44,803 nucleotides of DNA, taken from Lactococcus cremoris subsp. cremoris NBRC 100676 (GTDB taxonomy: Bacteria > Bacillota > Bacilli > Lactobacillales > Streptococcaceae). This document shows positions 17,685 to 24,875 of the stretch, one piece after another (the stretch's first letter is position 1; the number at the start of each line of letters is the position of its first letter). The notes under the pieces were generated by a model that searched no databases, was not told where the DNA came from, and saw only the letters and a program-made list of their open reading frames with translations. A program made the position numbers and the translations under genes. The stretch is taken from contig NZ_BCVK01000011.1 in the NCBI RefSeq assembly GCF_001591705.1, forward strand, positions 1 through 44,803, written 5' to 3'.

Positions 17685-18977
17685 TTAGTTTATCTCGTCA
17701 GCGTAAATTTCTTCAAAAATTGGGGCAAATGATTCGTGAACCGCTTTAAGTGTTGTTTCTACTTGTTTACGTGTTTGATTATGTTTCACTTTGATTTGTC
17801 CTGTGCGAACTTCATCTTCTCCAAGTGTAATAATCAATTCTGCTCCCAATTTTTCGGCAATTTTAAATTGTGCTCCAAGTTTACGATTTGAAAAATCACG
17901 TTCGACTTTAAAGGCCTGTTCGCGTAAACTCTCAGCCAATTTTGTTGCTTCAAGATTAGCTTTTTCACCCATTACAGCAATGTAAACATCCAAAGTTTCC
18001 TCAGGAATAAAGTTAATTTCTTGTTTTTCGGCAATCATTAGGAGTCTTTCGATACCTAAACCAAAACCGAAGGCTGGAGTGGCTGGACCATCAAAATACT
18101 CTACTAGACCATCATAACGTCCACCACCACAAACAGTTAGTTCTTTACCATCAAAATTAACAATGAATTCAAAAATTGTATCATTATAGTAATCTAAACC
18201 ACGAACCATATTTGAGTCAATGGTATATTCGATGTTCAAAGCTTCGAGTAAGGCTTTTACTTCTTCAAAATAAGCTTTTGAAGTTTCATTGAGATAGTCC
18301 AAGATAGCAGGGGCATTTTTCACAATTGCGATATCTTCTGCTTCTTTACTATCCAACACTCGTAAAGGATTTTCATTTAAACGACGACGGCTATCTTCTG
18401 AAAGTTGATTTTCAAACGGAGTCAAATAATCAATCAAAGCTTGTCGATATGCCTTACGGCTTTCCATATCCCCTAATGTGTTGAGCGAAAGCTTCACCCC
18501 AGAAATGCCTAATTGACGGAAAAGCGTATCAGCCATCGCAATAATTTCTACATCGACCGCTGAATTTTTCAAGCCTAAGCATTCTACACCAAATTGGTGG
18601 AATTGACGTAAACGTCCTGATTGTGGACGTTCATAACGAAACATTGGAGCATCATACCAAAGTTTTACTGGTTTCACAACTTCTGGAGCATAGAGTTTAT
18701 TTTCGATGTAAGCACGAACGGCTGATGCTGTTCCCTCTGGACGAAGGGCAATATGACGTCCACCTTTATCCTCGAAATCATACATTTCTTTAGTAACAAT
18801 ATCACTGGTTTCACCAGTGGCACGACTAAAGAGTTCATAGCTTTCAAACATCGGGGTACGAATCTCTTTGAAATTATAATCATTAAAAACGCCACGAGCA
18901 ATTTCTTCGATATACTGCCATTTTGCAGTTTCAGCAGGTAATAAATCTGCTGTTCCTTTTGGTTTTTGAAGTTTCAT
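17685..18977 (-). CDS. hisS: Histidyl-tRNA synthetase
   Basis: 430 aa. Class II core with motif 2 (MFRYERPQSGRLRQFHQFGVE), the histidine-specific VRGLDYYNDTIFEF segment, and motif 3 (AFGFGLGIERLLMI), followed by the C-terminal anticodon-binding domain (VYIAVMGEKANLEATKLAESLR). First gene of the hisS-HIT-aspS-YitT3 operon, downstream of a T-box leader. The ATG follows AAAGGAAAAAA. Confidence 0.97.
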   Translation of the reverse strand: MKLQKPKGTADLLPAETAKWQYIEEIARGVFNDYNFKEIRTPMFESYELFSRATGETSDIVTKEMYDFEDKGGRHIALRPEGTASAVRAYIENKLYAPEVVKPVKLWYDAPMFRYERPQSGRLRQFHQFGVECLGLKNSAVDVEIIAMADTLFRQLGISGVKLSLNTLGDMESRKAYRQALIDYLTPFENQLSEDSRRRLNENPLRVLDSKEAEDIAIVKNAPAILDYLNETSKAYFEEVKALLEALNIEYTIDSNMVRGLDYYNDTIFEFIVNFDGKELTVCGGGRYDGLVEYFDGPATPAFGFGLGIERLLMIAEKQEINFIPEETLDVYIAVMGEKANLEATKLAESLREQAFKVERDFSNRKLGAQFKIAEKLGAELIITLGEDEVRTGQIKVKHNQTRKQVETTLKAVHESFAPIFEEIYADEIN

Positions 18978-19062
18978 TTTTTTCCTTTCGATTCACTGGG
19001 AGTGGGAGTCTTTGTAAAAAATCATTATATGTGATAATTATCTAATAAGATACCGTTTACAT

Positions 19063-19219
19063 AAGAAAGCACCCCAAAGCCTCTCGCTCTAGGGTGCATT
19101 ATTGCACGGTACCACCTAAATTTGCTCCTAGAAAATCAGAGCCTCAAATTGATTATAACGTTATCACCGATAATCACTGTCACAAACCCTATGAGCTTTC
19201 ACCACTACTCACTCTCTTT
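19063..19219 (-). promoter_or_regulatory. T-box leader of hisS-aspS operon
   Basis: The 312-bp gap before hisS holds a T-box riboswitch. The minus strand carries AGGTGGTACCGTGC (19117-19104), the T-box sequence, then a 12-bp terminator stem (GCACCCTAGAGC with GGCTTTGGGGTGC) followed by TTTCTT (19097-19063). UAGG/CCUA with GUGC/GCAC gives the competing antiterminator. Uncharged tRNA should stabilise the antiterminator and switch the operon on. Stem I appears compact (about 100 nt from the predicted start to the T-box), and I could not identify the specifier codon by eye; His or Asp is expected from the genes. Confidence 0.85.
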
Positions 19220-19225
19220 TCTATT

Positions 19226-19254
19226 ATTGTAACGCAAAAAGTGAGGCAAAGCAA
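19226..19254 (-). promoter_or_regulatory. Promoter of the hisS operon
   Basis: On the minus strand TTGCTT (19254-19249), 17-bp spacer, TACAAT (19231-19226). It puts the start near 19219, just before stem I of the T-box. Confidence 0.75.
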
Positions 19255-19289
19255 GCAAGTTTTGTATGATTTAGAAAATATTTTAACTT

Positions 19290-20408
19290 CTATGATTCTT
19301 CTAAATTAAGAACGTGACGATTATAATATTTTTGAGCAAAATCACGACTAATAGGAACTTCTAAAAAGTCAAATAAGGCAATCACTCTAAGCATTTCTTT
19401 TTGACCTTCCATTTTTCCATTCTTATAATCTAAATAAGCCCAAGCAAAGCGATAAAGTCCTTGGACATGTGTATCAAGTGCTTCTGCATAGTTATGAACC
19501 ATCGATAATAAGTCACTTGCTTTTTGGGTTTCCCCTCTACTTATGAGTGTCATAGCACATCGCCCGGCAGTCTGTACAATCCGACGTCGATAAATTAATT
19601 TACCTTTATATTCTGTCTCGTGTAAATTAATATCTGATATTATTGCATAAACTAAGGAATAAGGCAGTTGCCAAGCATTTAAAGCCAAAATTCCTAAACT
19701 ATATTCAAGCCAAAGCTCGATTCCAAATAAAAAATCACCAATTTCTGTTACTTCTTCCTCATTTAATATTTGATAACAAGCTTTGGCAGTTAATTCTAAG
19801 ACACGATAATCAGTGTATTGTCTGGTCAATCTTTCCTGCGAATGCAGCTCAAGCCAATCATTGTTATAGTTCAAAGTTTCAAATTTTTCTTCAAGTATCT
19901 TAACTTTTATTTCTTGATTATTCGCATATTTGTGTGCTTCATTTTGAATCATTTCTGCTTCCGCAAATTCTTCTCTTAACTGTATCATATCCAACCAGTT
20001 GATATAATGAACAAAATAATCATCCTTACTTCCTTTGATAATATAAGAAAAATCCTGTTCCGGAATGTTCATGAGTCCAAGCATTGCATCAATCACATCA
20101 TAAGGTAGCAAAATTTTTCCACTTTCAAATAGCTTCAAACGAACAGGATTTACTCCAACTGGAATAAAAAAATCATCACGATAGCCTTGCTGATAGCGAA
20201 TAATATGAAACTTTTCACCATAACCCCCATCAACTCGACTTTCTCCAGATAAATACATAAAGTCACTCAAAGTATAACCCATAAATTTTAAAAGTTCAGC
20301 TAATCTCTCAAATGAAATATTTGAAGTCCCGTTTTCAAGCCTAACAATTCCATTTTTAGACATAATTGATTCCAAATCTTTATATTTAAAGCCTGCCAGC
20401 TGACGCAA
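19290..20408 (-). CDS. Rgg/GadR/MutR-type regulator with damaged start codon
   Basis: 372 aa from a TTG at 20408, but that codon falls inside the first helix of the HTH domain. The frame is open further upstream to a TAG, and 14 codons before the TTG an ACG (20450-20448) sits 6-7 nt after AAGGAT; reading it as the start gives TKQKSQKCDTCFKELRQLAGFKY, the expected N-terminus. ATG to ACG would explain this. After the XRE-type HTH (LRQLAG...LENGTSNISFERLAELL) comes a second HTH-like stretch (VNPVRLKLFESGKILLPYDVIDAMLGLM), then a helical repeat domain typical of Rgg. Such regulators sense short peptides or act alone. Possibly inactive or poorly translated. Confidence 0.7.
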   Translation of the reverse strand: MRQLAGFKYKDLESIMSKNGIVRLENGTSNISFERLAELLKFMGYTLSDFMYLSGESRVDGGYGEKFHIIRYQQGYRDDFFIPVGVNPVRLKLFESGKILLPYDVIDAMLGLMNIPEQDFSYIIKGSKDDYFVHYINWLDMIQLREEFAEAEMIQNEAHKYANNQEIKVKILEEKFETLNYNNDWLELHSQERLTRQYTDYRVLELTAKACYQILNEEEVTEIGDFLFGIELWLEYSLGILALNAWQLPYSLVYAIISDINLHETEYKGKLIYRRRIVQTAGRCAMTLISRGETQKASDLLSMVHNYAEALDTHVQGLYRFAWAYLDYKNGKMEGQKEMLRVIALFDFLEVPISRDFAQKYYNRHVLNLEES

Positions 20409-20535
20409 CTCTTTAAAACAAGTATCACATTTTTGTGACTTTTGTTTCGTCTAATTATCCTTATTTTAATAATATAGATTTATTATATAACTATTTGTTT
20501 GCGCTTTCAAGACCCGATAAAATTTTTTAAGATAT

Positions 20536-20561
20536 AAAAAGACCCTGAAGAGGGTCTTTTT
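20536..20561. terminator. Bidirectional terminator
   Basis: AAAAAGACCCT and AGGGTCTTTTT form an 11-bp stem with a 4-nt loop. On the minus strand it ends the small membrane-protein array before the Rgg-type gene. Confidence 0.85.
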
Positions 20562-20575
20562 CTTTTGATTCAATG

Positions 20576-20677
20576 TCAGCCCGACTTTTTTATCTTGGAT
20601 ACCAATTTTAAAATTAGAAAAACTATTCCTGCTACAAAGATGATTGAGACTAGGAATACTAGACTTAAGATAACCAT
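20576..20677 (-). CDS. Short single-span membrane peptide
   Basis: 33 aa (MVILSLVFLVSIIFVAGIVFL then a short basic tail KLVSKIKKSG). ATG 14 nt after AGGACGAG, 17 nt beyond the stop of the 107-aa gene upstream in the same direction, and followed by a terminator. Its position as last gene of the C92-peptidase operon and its clean coding structure support it, but it is short. Confidence 0.45.
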   Translation of the reverse strand: MVILSLVFLVSIIFVAGIVFLILKLVSKIKKSG

Positions 20678-20693
20678 AATTAGCTCGTCCTTA

Positions 20694-21017
20694 TCATAAA
20701 AGATAACCTAATCCTATTGATGTAATGGCGCCGAAAACTATGGGTCTTAAAAAGCAAAACGTAGCAAATAGAAGATAGACTAGATTTAAATCGCTATTTT
20801 TTTCTTTTATATATAAGTAAAGATAGAAGATAAAGGAAAAAGTGGGAATTCCCAGTAAGAGCAGAACCGGCACCAGCCAATCAACCGGACTTATCTCACT
20901 TAATATCTTACTGAGAAGCTCAAAAGACTTATTCATAAAGCTAATATGACTAAAGAAGGGCTCAGATAAGCAAAGCCAAACCATTAGTAAAGCGGGAATT
21001 ATTTTTTTGATTGTCAT
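20694..21017 (-). CDS. Small three-span membrane protein, array copy A
   Basis: 107 aa. Hydrophobic segments at ~5-20, 46-70 and 78-105 with PVDWLVPVLLLLGIP and YLYLYIKEK between; ends GLGYLL. It is a close paralogue of the 107-aa protein at 21727, with most residues shared, and both follow a similar GAAGGTA-type ribosome site 6-7 nt before a CTATGACAATC start. No database family recalled. Together with the decayed copies between them it forms a tandem array behind a secreted C92-type enzyme, so immunity or membrane-anchoring roles are possible but unproven. Confidence 0.7.
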   Translation of the reverse strand: MTIKKIIPALLMVWLCLSEPFFSHISFMNKSFELLSKILSEISPVDWLVPVLLLLGIPTFSFIFYLYLYIKEKNSDLNLVYLLFATFCFLRPIVFGAITSIGLGYLL

Positions 21018-21081
21018 AGGCTATACCTTCTTTCTACTAGATTTTATAAATCAAAGGAGCGTTCACGACCTGATTATTTAA

Positions 21082-21422
21082 TCAAAGATAATTTCCTAAT
21101 CCTATTTGCATGGTAACAAAGAAGATTGGAGTGACGGTCGCCGAAATCAGAGTCATCATGATATAAATTATGGATTTATTATTTATTTGCTTTTCTTTAA
21201 TGGCAAGAAATAGGCAAGAACCTAAAGATACTATTGGTATAACAAATAATAATAAAATTGTGGCTAGAGGACGCTATTAGAAATTTTTTCTATCGTTCTG
21301 AATACAAAACTAAAAGAAGAATTTAAAATACTGTTATGTATGAAAAAGGGAGAAGTGACACAGAGCCAGATTAATAATATAAAGGGAATGTGTAAGGTTA
21401 AAAATAAATATTTTTATTTCAT
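21082..21422 (-). pseudogene. Decayed array copy B of the 107-aa membrane protein
   Basis: Minus-strand translation starts M-K-stop, continues KYLFLTLHIPFILLIWLCV and SPFFIHNSILNSS, meets a stop, then resumes in another frame with ILLLFVIPIVSLGSCLFLAIKE and ends GLGNYL-stop. This aligns from end to end with copies A and C (IIPALL.VWLCLS.PFFSHISF... VPVLLLLGIP...FYLYLYIKE... GLGYLL). Two nonsense codons and one frameshift near 21275 make it a clear pseudogene. The upstream GGAAGATACTAACT resembles the leaders of the intact copies. Confidence 0.75.
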
Positions 21423-21539
21423 TAGTTAGTATCTTCCTATTTCATGAGGTCTATATACTTGTGTTTTTAGTGTGTAAAACTAGTTTTCAATCACCTACGT
21501 AAAACCTTCTTTCTATTTTCAAACCTCGCATATAGATTT

Positions 21540-21602
21540 TTAAATCACAGATAACTCCCAAAGCCATAGGATAAAGGGGATAAAAGATAATATTTTTTTC
21601 AT
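21540..21602 (-). pseudogene. N-terminal remnant of a fourth array copy
   Basis: A 20-codon ORF (MKKILSFIPFILWLWELSVI) has the same pattern as the first 20 residues of copies A and C (MTIKK.IPALLLVWLWLS). The rest of this copy is gone. The surrounding 21430-21726 otherwise shows no gene, only scattered short ATG frames. Confidence 0.45.
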
Positions 21603-21726
21603 ATTCATATCTTTCAATTTATCTGTTAAAATTCTCTTTTCTATTTTTTCATTCGCCCCACTAAGAAACTAGTATTATCTTCTTTATTTTTGTCCGGTAA
21701 GAATTGACTGATATTTTTATTTTGAA

Positions 21727-22050
21727 TTACAAAAGATAGCCCAACCCTATTGACGTGATGACACCGAAAATCAGAAGACTTAAAAAACAGAATGTCGCTA
21801 ATAGAAGATAGAGCAGGTTTAAATCAGTATCTTTTTCTTTGATATACAAGTAAAGGTAAAAGATAAGAGAAAAACACGGAATCCCTAATAACAGGAGAAC
21901 AGGCACAAGCCAATCAATCGGAATTATCTTGCTTAGCCCATCAGAAACAAAACGAAGAGAATCATTCATAAAGCTAATATGACTGAAAAATGGGGCAGAT
22001 AGCCAGAGCCAGACCAGCAATAAAGCAGGGATTGTTTTCTTGATTGTCAT
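21727..22050 (-). CDS. Small three-span membrane protein, array copy C
   Basis: 107 aa, paralogue of copy A at 20694 (same length, same membrane segments, same IPIDWLVPVLLLLGIP core and GLGYLL end). It begins 3 nt after the stop of the secreted C92-type gene, with GGAAGGTAC as ribosome site, so it is co-translated with it. Its tight coupling to that gene makes this the copy most likely to be the functional partner. Confidence 0.75.
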   Translation of the reverse strand: MTIKKTIPALLLVWLWLSAPFFSHISFMNDSLRFVSDGLSKIIPIDWLVPVLLLLGIPCFSLIFYLYLYIKEKDTDLNLLYLLLATFCFLSLLIFGVITSIGLGYLL

Positions 22051-22053
22051 AGG

Positions 22054-22914
22054 CTAGTACCTTCCTACCTGATAAGGAGCGTACGCTGGGGTAAATAGAG
22101 TGGGTAAGCCTGTTGGTGCAATGACACCACTTCCTATCCCATACACAACTGGTAAATTACCAGTACCATAATAATAAGCTTGCCACACAAGTTTTGAACA
22201 ATAATTAGGATTTATTTCTTTGATATTGGTAGTAATTCTGTAATCAAGGTGTATATTTTTGGTTGCTCCCCCATATGTACAATAGAAGTGTGTATCTGCA
22301 TATTGGGCAACTTGTCTTGCTAGTCCAGTGTTTCTCATTCTATAAACAGACGTCCACTCTTTAATGTGTTCGGTAATCCATTGTCTTTTTGGAAGTTGAC
22401 GATTATTGTCTGATAAGCCATTCCACCAACCGTTTCCACCCGGCATTTCTAAAACATAACCGTCCGCATTTAAAATGGCTGCGTGTCCGATTACTCCAGT
22501 AGGAAAGTCACCGCCAACAATCAAAATATCTCCTGCCTGAGTGTCTCTACAAAACTTGTCAATATTATCTTGCGCTGTTCTCAGTCTGATATTTGAAGCG
22601 GTAGGGTCTTTGGTCTGCAAGACTGGTTCTTTTGTATCAACCATGACTCCGTAATTATTGAGCTTTAACCATGATTCATAAGTGATTGACGAATCATAGT
22701 TTTTGTATTCTTCATAAGATGGTCTCATGATAGAAATTTCATCTTTTTCCCAATTTGCTTTCGGATAAAGATTAGGGTTAATGATGTTTTCACTAACTGC
22801 CTTATCATAAAGACTTCCAATATCTGTGAATTCATCAGCATTAACAAGTAATCCTGTAAACAGAACTAATCCCAGTAGTAGTGCGACGAGGCTTCCAATT
22901 TTAAATTTTTTCAT
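22054..22914 (-). CDS. Secreted permuted NlpC/P60-like (YiiX/C92 family) enzyme
   Basis: 286 aa with signal peptide (residues 1 to ~26, ending NADEF). The core shows QAGDILIVGGDFPTGVIGHAAI with H144, then YVLEMPG with E156, and much later NYCSKLVWQAYYYG with C240. His before Cys is the hallmark of the permuted papain-like fold (YaeF/YiiX, Pfam C92-type), so it is probably an amidase, peptidase or lipid acyl-transfer enzyme acting in the cell envelope. The first ~100 residues are family-unknown. Start ATG after AAAAGGAGAAAAGCAA. It heads an operon with the small membrane-protein array. Function as an envelope effector is inference. Confidence 0.75.
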   Translation of the reverse strand: MKKFKIGSLVALLLGLVLFTGLLVNADEFTDIGSLYDKAVSENIINPNLYPKANWEKDEISIMRPSYEEYKNYDSSITYESWLKLNNYGVMVDTKEPVLQTKDPTASNIRLRTAQDNIDKFCRDTQAGDILIVGGDFPTGVIGHAAILNADGYVLEMPGGNGWWNGLSDNNRQLPKRQWITEHIKEWTSVYRMRNTGLARQVAQYADTHFYCTYGGATKNIHLDYRITTNIKEINPNYCSKLVWQAYYYGTGNLPVVYGIGSGVIAPTGLPTLFTPAYAPYQVGRY

Positions 22915-22935
22915 TTGCTTTTCTCCTTTTTAGGC

Positions 22936-22977
22936 TTAAGGCACTGAATATTTCTTGTAACAATCTTTCCAATTCAT
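22936..22977 (-). other. Possible 13-codon leader ORF
   Basis: ATG AAT TGG AAA GAT TGT... TAA encodes MNWKDCYKKYSVP upstream of the C92-type gene, after AAAGGAG with a long 11-nt spacing. It could be a leader peptide or a chance frame. Confidence 0.2.
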
Positions 22978-23046
22978 TTGTGCAAAATCTCCTTTCTATT
23001 GGGAACCACAAGTGGTTCAAATTAGCACTCTCTTCTTTCTAAAATC

Positions 23047-23096
23047 ATTATAACAGCTGTTCCTTCGTCTTCTTCTATTCGTGCCATATCTGGCAC
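23047..23096 (-). promoter_or_regulatory. Promoter of the C92 operon with palindromic operator candidate
   Basis: On the minus strand an extended -10 (TGTTATAAT, 23055-23047) has no good -35. About 25 bp upstream lies GTGCCATATCTGGCAC (23081-23096), a perfect 6-bp-arm inverted repeat. A poor -35 with an upstream palindrome is typical of activator-dependent promoters. Confidence 0.5.
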
Positions 23097-23102
23097 TCTA
23101 AA

Positions 23103-23130
23103 TAAAAAATACAAGTATTTCTACTTGGAT
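23103..23130 (-). terminator. Terminator of pgsA
   Basis: CAAGTA-N4-TACTTG with extended A/T pairing, followed on the minus strand by a T run, about 25 bp past the pgsA stop. Confidence 0.75.
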
Positions 23131-23152
23131 TTTCATATTTTTTCTAAAAGAA

Positions 23153-23725
23153 TTAGTCAGCATTTCTAAAAACTTGCATATTTTTAGCAAAGTAGTCATA
23201 GCCACTGTAAATAGTAAAGAAAACACAGACATAAAAGAGGATTGTTCCAATATATAAAGGATTTCCAATGAAAAGGAAGATGACGCTTAACATTTGTGTA
23301 GCTGTCTTGATTTTGCCAGGCATTGCTGCCGCCATAACGACTCCACCTTGTTCGACAAGCAATAGACGTAAACCTGTGACAGCAAGTTCTCGGCAAATGA
23401 TAATGGCAACGGCCCACATTGGAACAACATGTAATCCAACAAGGACAACAAAGGCAACCATGTTAAGCATTTTATCAGCTAACGGGTCCGCAAATTTACC
23501 AAAGTTACTGACCACATGCCATTTGCGAGCAAGATAGCCATCAAGCCAGTCAGTAAAAGAAGCTATCGCAAAAACAATTGCTGCAACAATCCACATGACC
23601 GAGCTGTGATCTTGGGAAACAAAACCATTAAAATGAGCTCCCTGTGGTAAATAAAATAAAATCACAAAGATTGGAATCATAAAAATCCTTGCCATCGTTA
23701 ATTGATTAGGTAATTTCTGTTTCAT
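23153..23725 (-). CDS. pgsA: CDP-diacylglycerol-glycerol-3-phosphate 3-phosphatidyltransferase
   Basis: 190 aa membrane enzyme that makes phosphatidylglycerol phosphate, the committed step to phosphatidylglycerol and cardiolipin. The CDP-alcohol phosphotransferase motif is complete: D62-G63, A66-R67, G76, D80, D84 (DGYLARKWHVVSNFGKFADPLAD). Five to six membrane segments. It is last in the ymfF-ymfH-rodZ-pgsA order common in streptococci and lactococci. ATG after AAAGGAGAACT. Confidence 0.96.
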   Translation of the reverse strand: MKQKLPNQLTMARIFMIPIFVILFYLPQGAHFNGFVSQDHSSVMWIVAAIVFAIASFTDWLDGYLARKWHVVSNFGKFADPLADKMLNMVAFVVLVGLHVVPMWAVAIIICRELAVTGLRLLLVEQGGVVMAAAMPGKIKTATQMLSVIFLFIGNPLYIGTILFYVCVFFTIYSGYDYFAKNMQVFRNAD

Positions 23726-23766
23726 AGTTCTCCTTTTACAACCAAAAACAAGCCATCAGTTTTTCT

Positions 23767-24660
23767 TTACTGAGCAGCTGAATTTGTTGTTGTTCGATTA
23801 ATTTGTAGAGTAATTTTGGCCGGTCCAGTTGTTGTCAGCGAAGATAGGTCTAAGGCTTTACCATTGACTGTAAGAGTAAGTCCTTGAACACTTCCAAGTG
23901 TAATCACTGAATTTTCTGCACCTGTTGTCACTAAACCAGACAAAGTATTGGCCCCATCAGTTAAGGTTTGACCATTAGCCGCAACATTTGAATTTGTCAT
24001 GCCAATCCAAATTGTCCGTCCTGCAGCAGCTGAGAAATCAACTTTTACAGGGTCAGAAATATTGCTGATGGTTGCAACCATTGCTGAGCTTGAACCTGTG
24101 ATAGCAATCGTTGGCTCAAGCACACTACTACTTGCTTGTGTACTACTTTCTGGTGGTTTTGTAGCACTTGTTGCAGCCTTAGAGGTACTGGCTACACTCT
24201 TTGAATAAGAATAATCATTGGTTATTAAATCAGGTGTTTCAGGTTTATTCATAATCACTGCCGCAAAAACACCTACTACAATTAATAATGCCGCTGCTGA
24301 TAAAGAAATAATTGGGACATAATGACGCCAAGTTTTTGGCTCTTCTTCCTCGGGTTCAACCCGCTCATTAGGTTTCACAAAATGATAAGTCTCTAATATA
24401 TCCTCCTTATCCTCTACTGTGATTCCCTTTCCTTCATCATAAGCTTGAATGATTCTATCTGCATTCAACCCTAATTTTTCTGCGTACTGTTTAAGATAAG
24501 CCTTGATGTAAAAGTCACCCGGCAAGGCTTTGTAGTCGTCTGTCTCCAGTGCGACGATATATAATTTTTGTACTTGAGTTAATTGTTCTGCTTCAGAAAG
24601 ACCAAGCCCAAGCGAAGTTCGCTTTTCTTTTAAGACTTGTCCGATTGTTTTGATTGTCAA
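23767..24660 (-). CDS. rodZ: RodZ-like cell-shape protein (YmfM)
   Basis: About 297 aa. Cytoplasmic helix-turn-helix (residues ~5-75: IGQVLKEKRTSLGLGLSEAEQLTQV...LPGDFYIKAYLKQYAEKLGL), one membrane segment at ~115-137, a Ser/Thr-rich linker (~150-185) and an extracellular DUF4115 domain (~200-290). RodZ links cytoskeleton or division proteins to the envelope synthesis machinery. GGGAGG is only 2 nt from the ATG at 24663 but 5 nt from the next codon, TTG, so TTG at 24660 is the more likely start. Followed by pgsA 41 bp on. Confidence 0.9.
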   Translation of the reverse strand: MTIKTIGQVLKEKRTSLGLGLSEAEQLTQVQKLYIVALETDDYKALPGDFYIKAYLKQYAEKLGLNADRIIQAYDEGKGITVEDKEDILETYHFVKPNERVEPEEEEPKTWRHYVPIISLSAAALLIVVGVFAAVIMNKPETPDLITNDYSYSKSVASTSKAATSATKPPESSTQASSSVLEPTIAITGSSSAMVATISNISDPVKVDFSAAAGRTIWIGMTNSNVAANGQTLTDGANTLSGLVTTGAENSVITLGSVQGLTLTVNGKALDLSSLTTTGPAKITLQINRTTTNSAAQ

Positions 24661-24797
24661 CATATCCTCCCTTCATTTTTGTACTGCCCATCGGTTGTTA
24701 ATTATCACTGTTCTTTAATATGTTTGGAGATTTTCATCATCTCACCTTGGGTATTGCGCTGATTAAGTTTATAGAAAACTTGGAGCGGCTTTTAATT

Positions 24798-24868
24798 TAC
24801 TGACTCGTTTTATCCGAATCAACTAAAATTTCTGTCAGTAAATTTTTCAATTTCTGTCTTACTGACAG
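24798..24868. repeat. Cluster of TACTGAC words after ymfH
   Basis: TTACTGACT (24797-24805), CTGTCAGTAA (24832-24841) and TTACTGACAG (24859-24868) lie within 75 bp after the ymfH stop and can pair in alternative ways. They probably terminate the ymfF-ymfH transcript and belong to the dispersed family. Confidence 0.6.
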
Positions 24869-24875
24869 AATAACT

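Noticed and set aside
22936-22977. 13-aa peptide as an Rgg-sensed pheromone
   Set aside because: The peptide is polar and lacks the hydrophobic short hydrophobic peptide pattern, and the ribosome-site spacing is long; listed only as a possible leader ORF.
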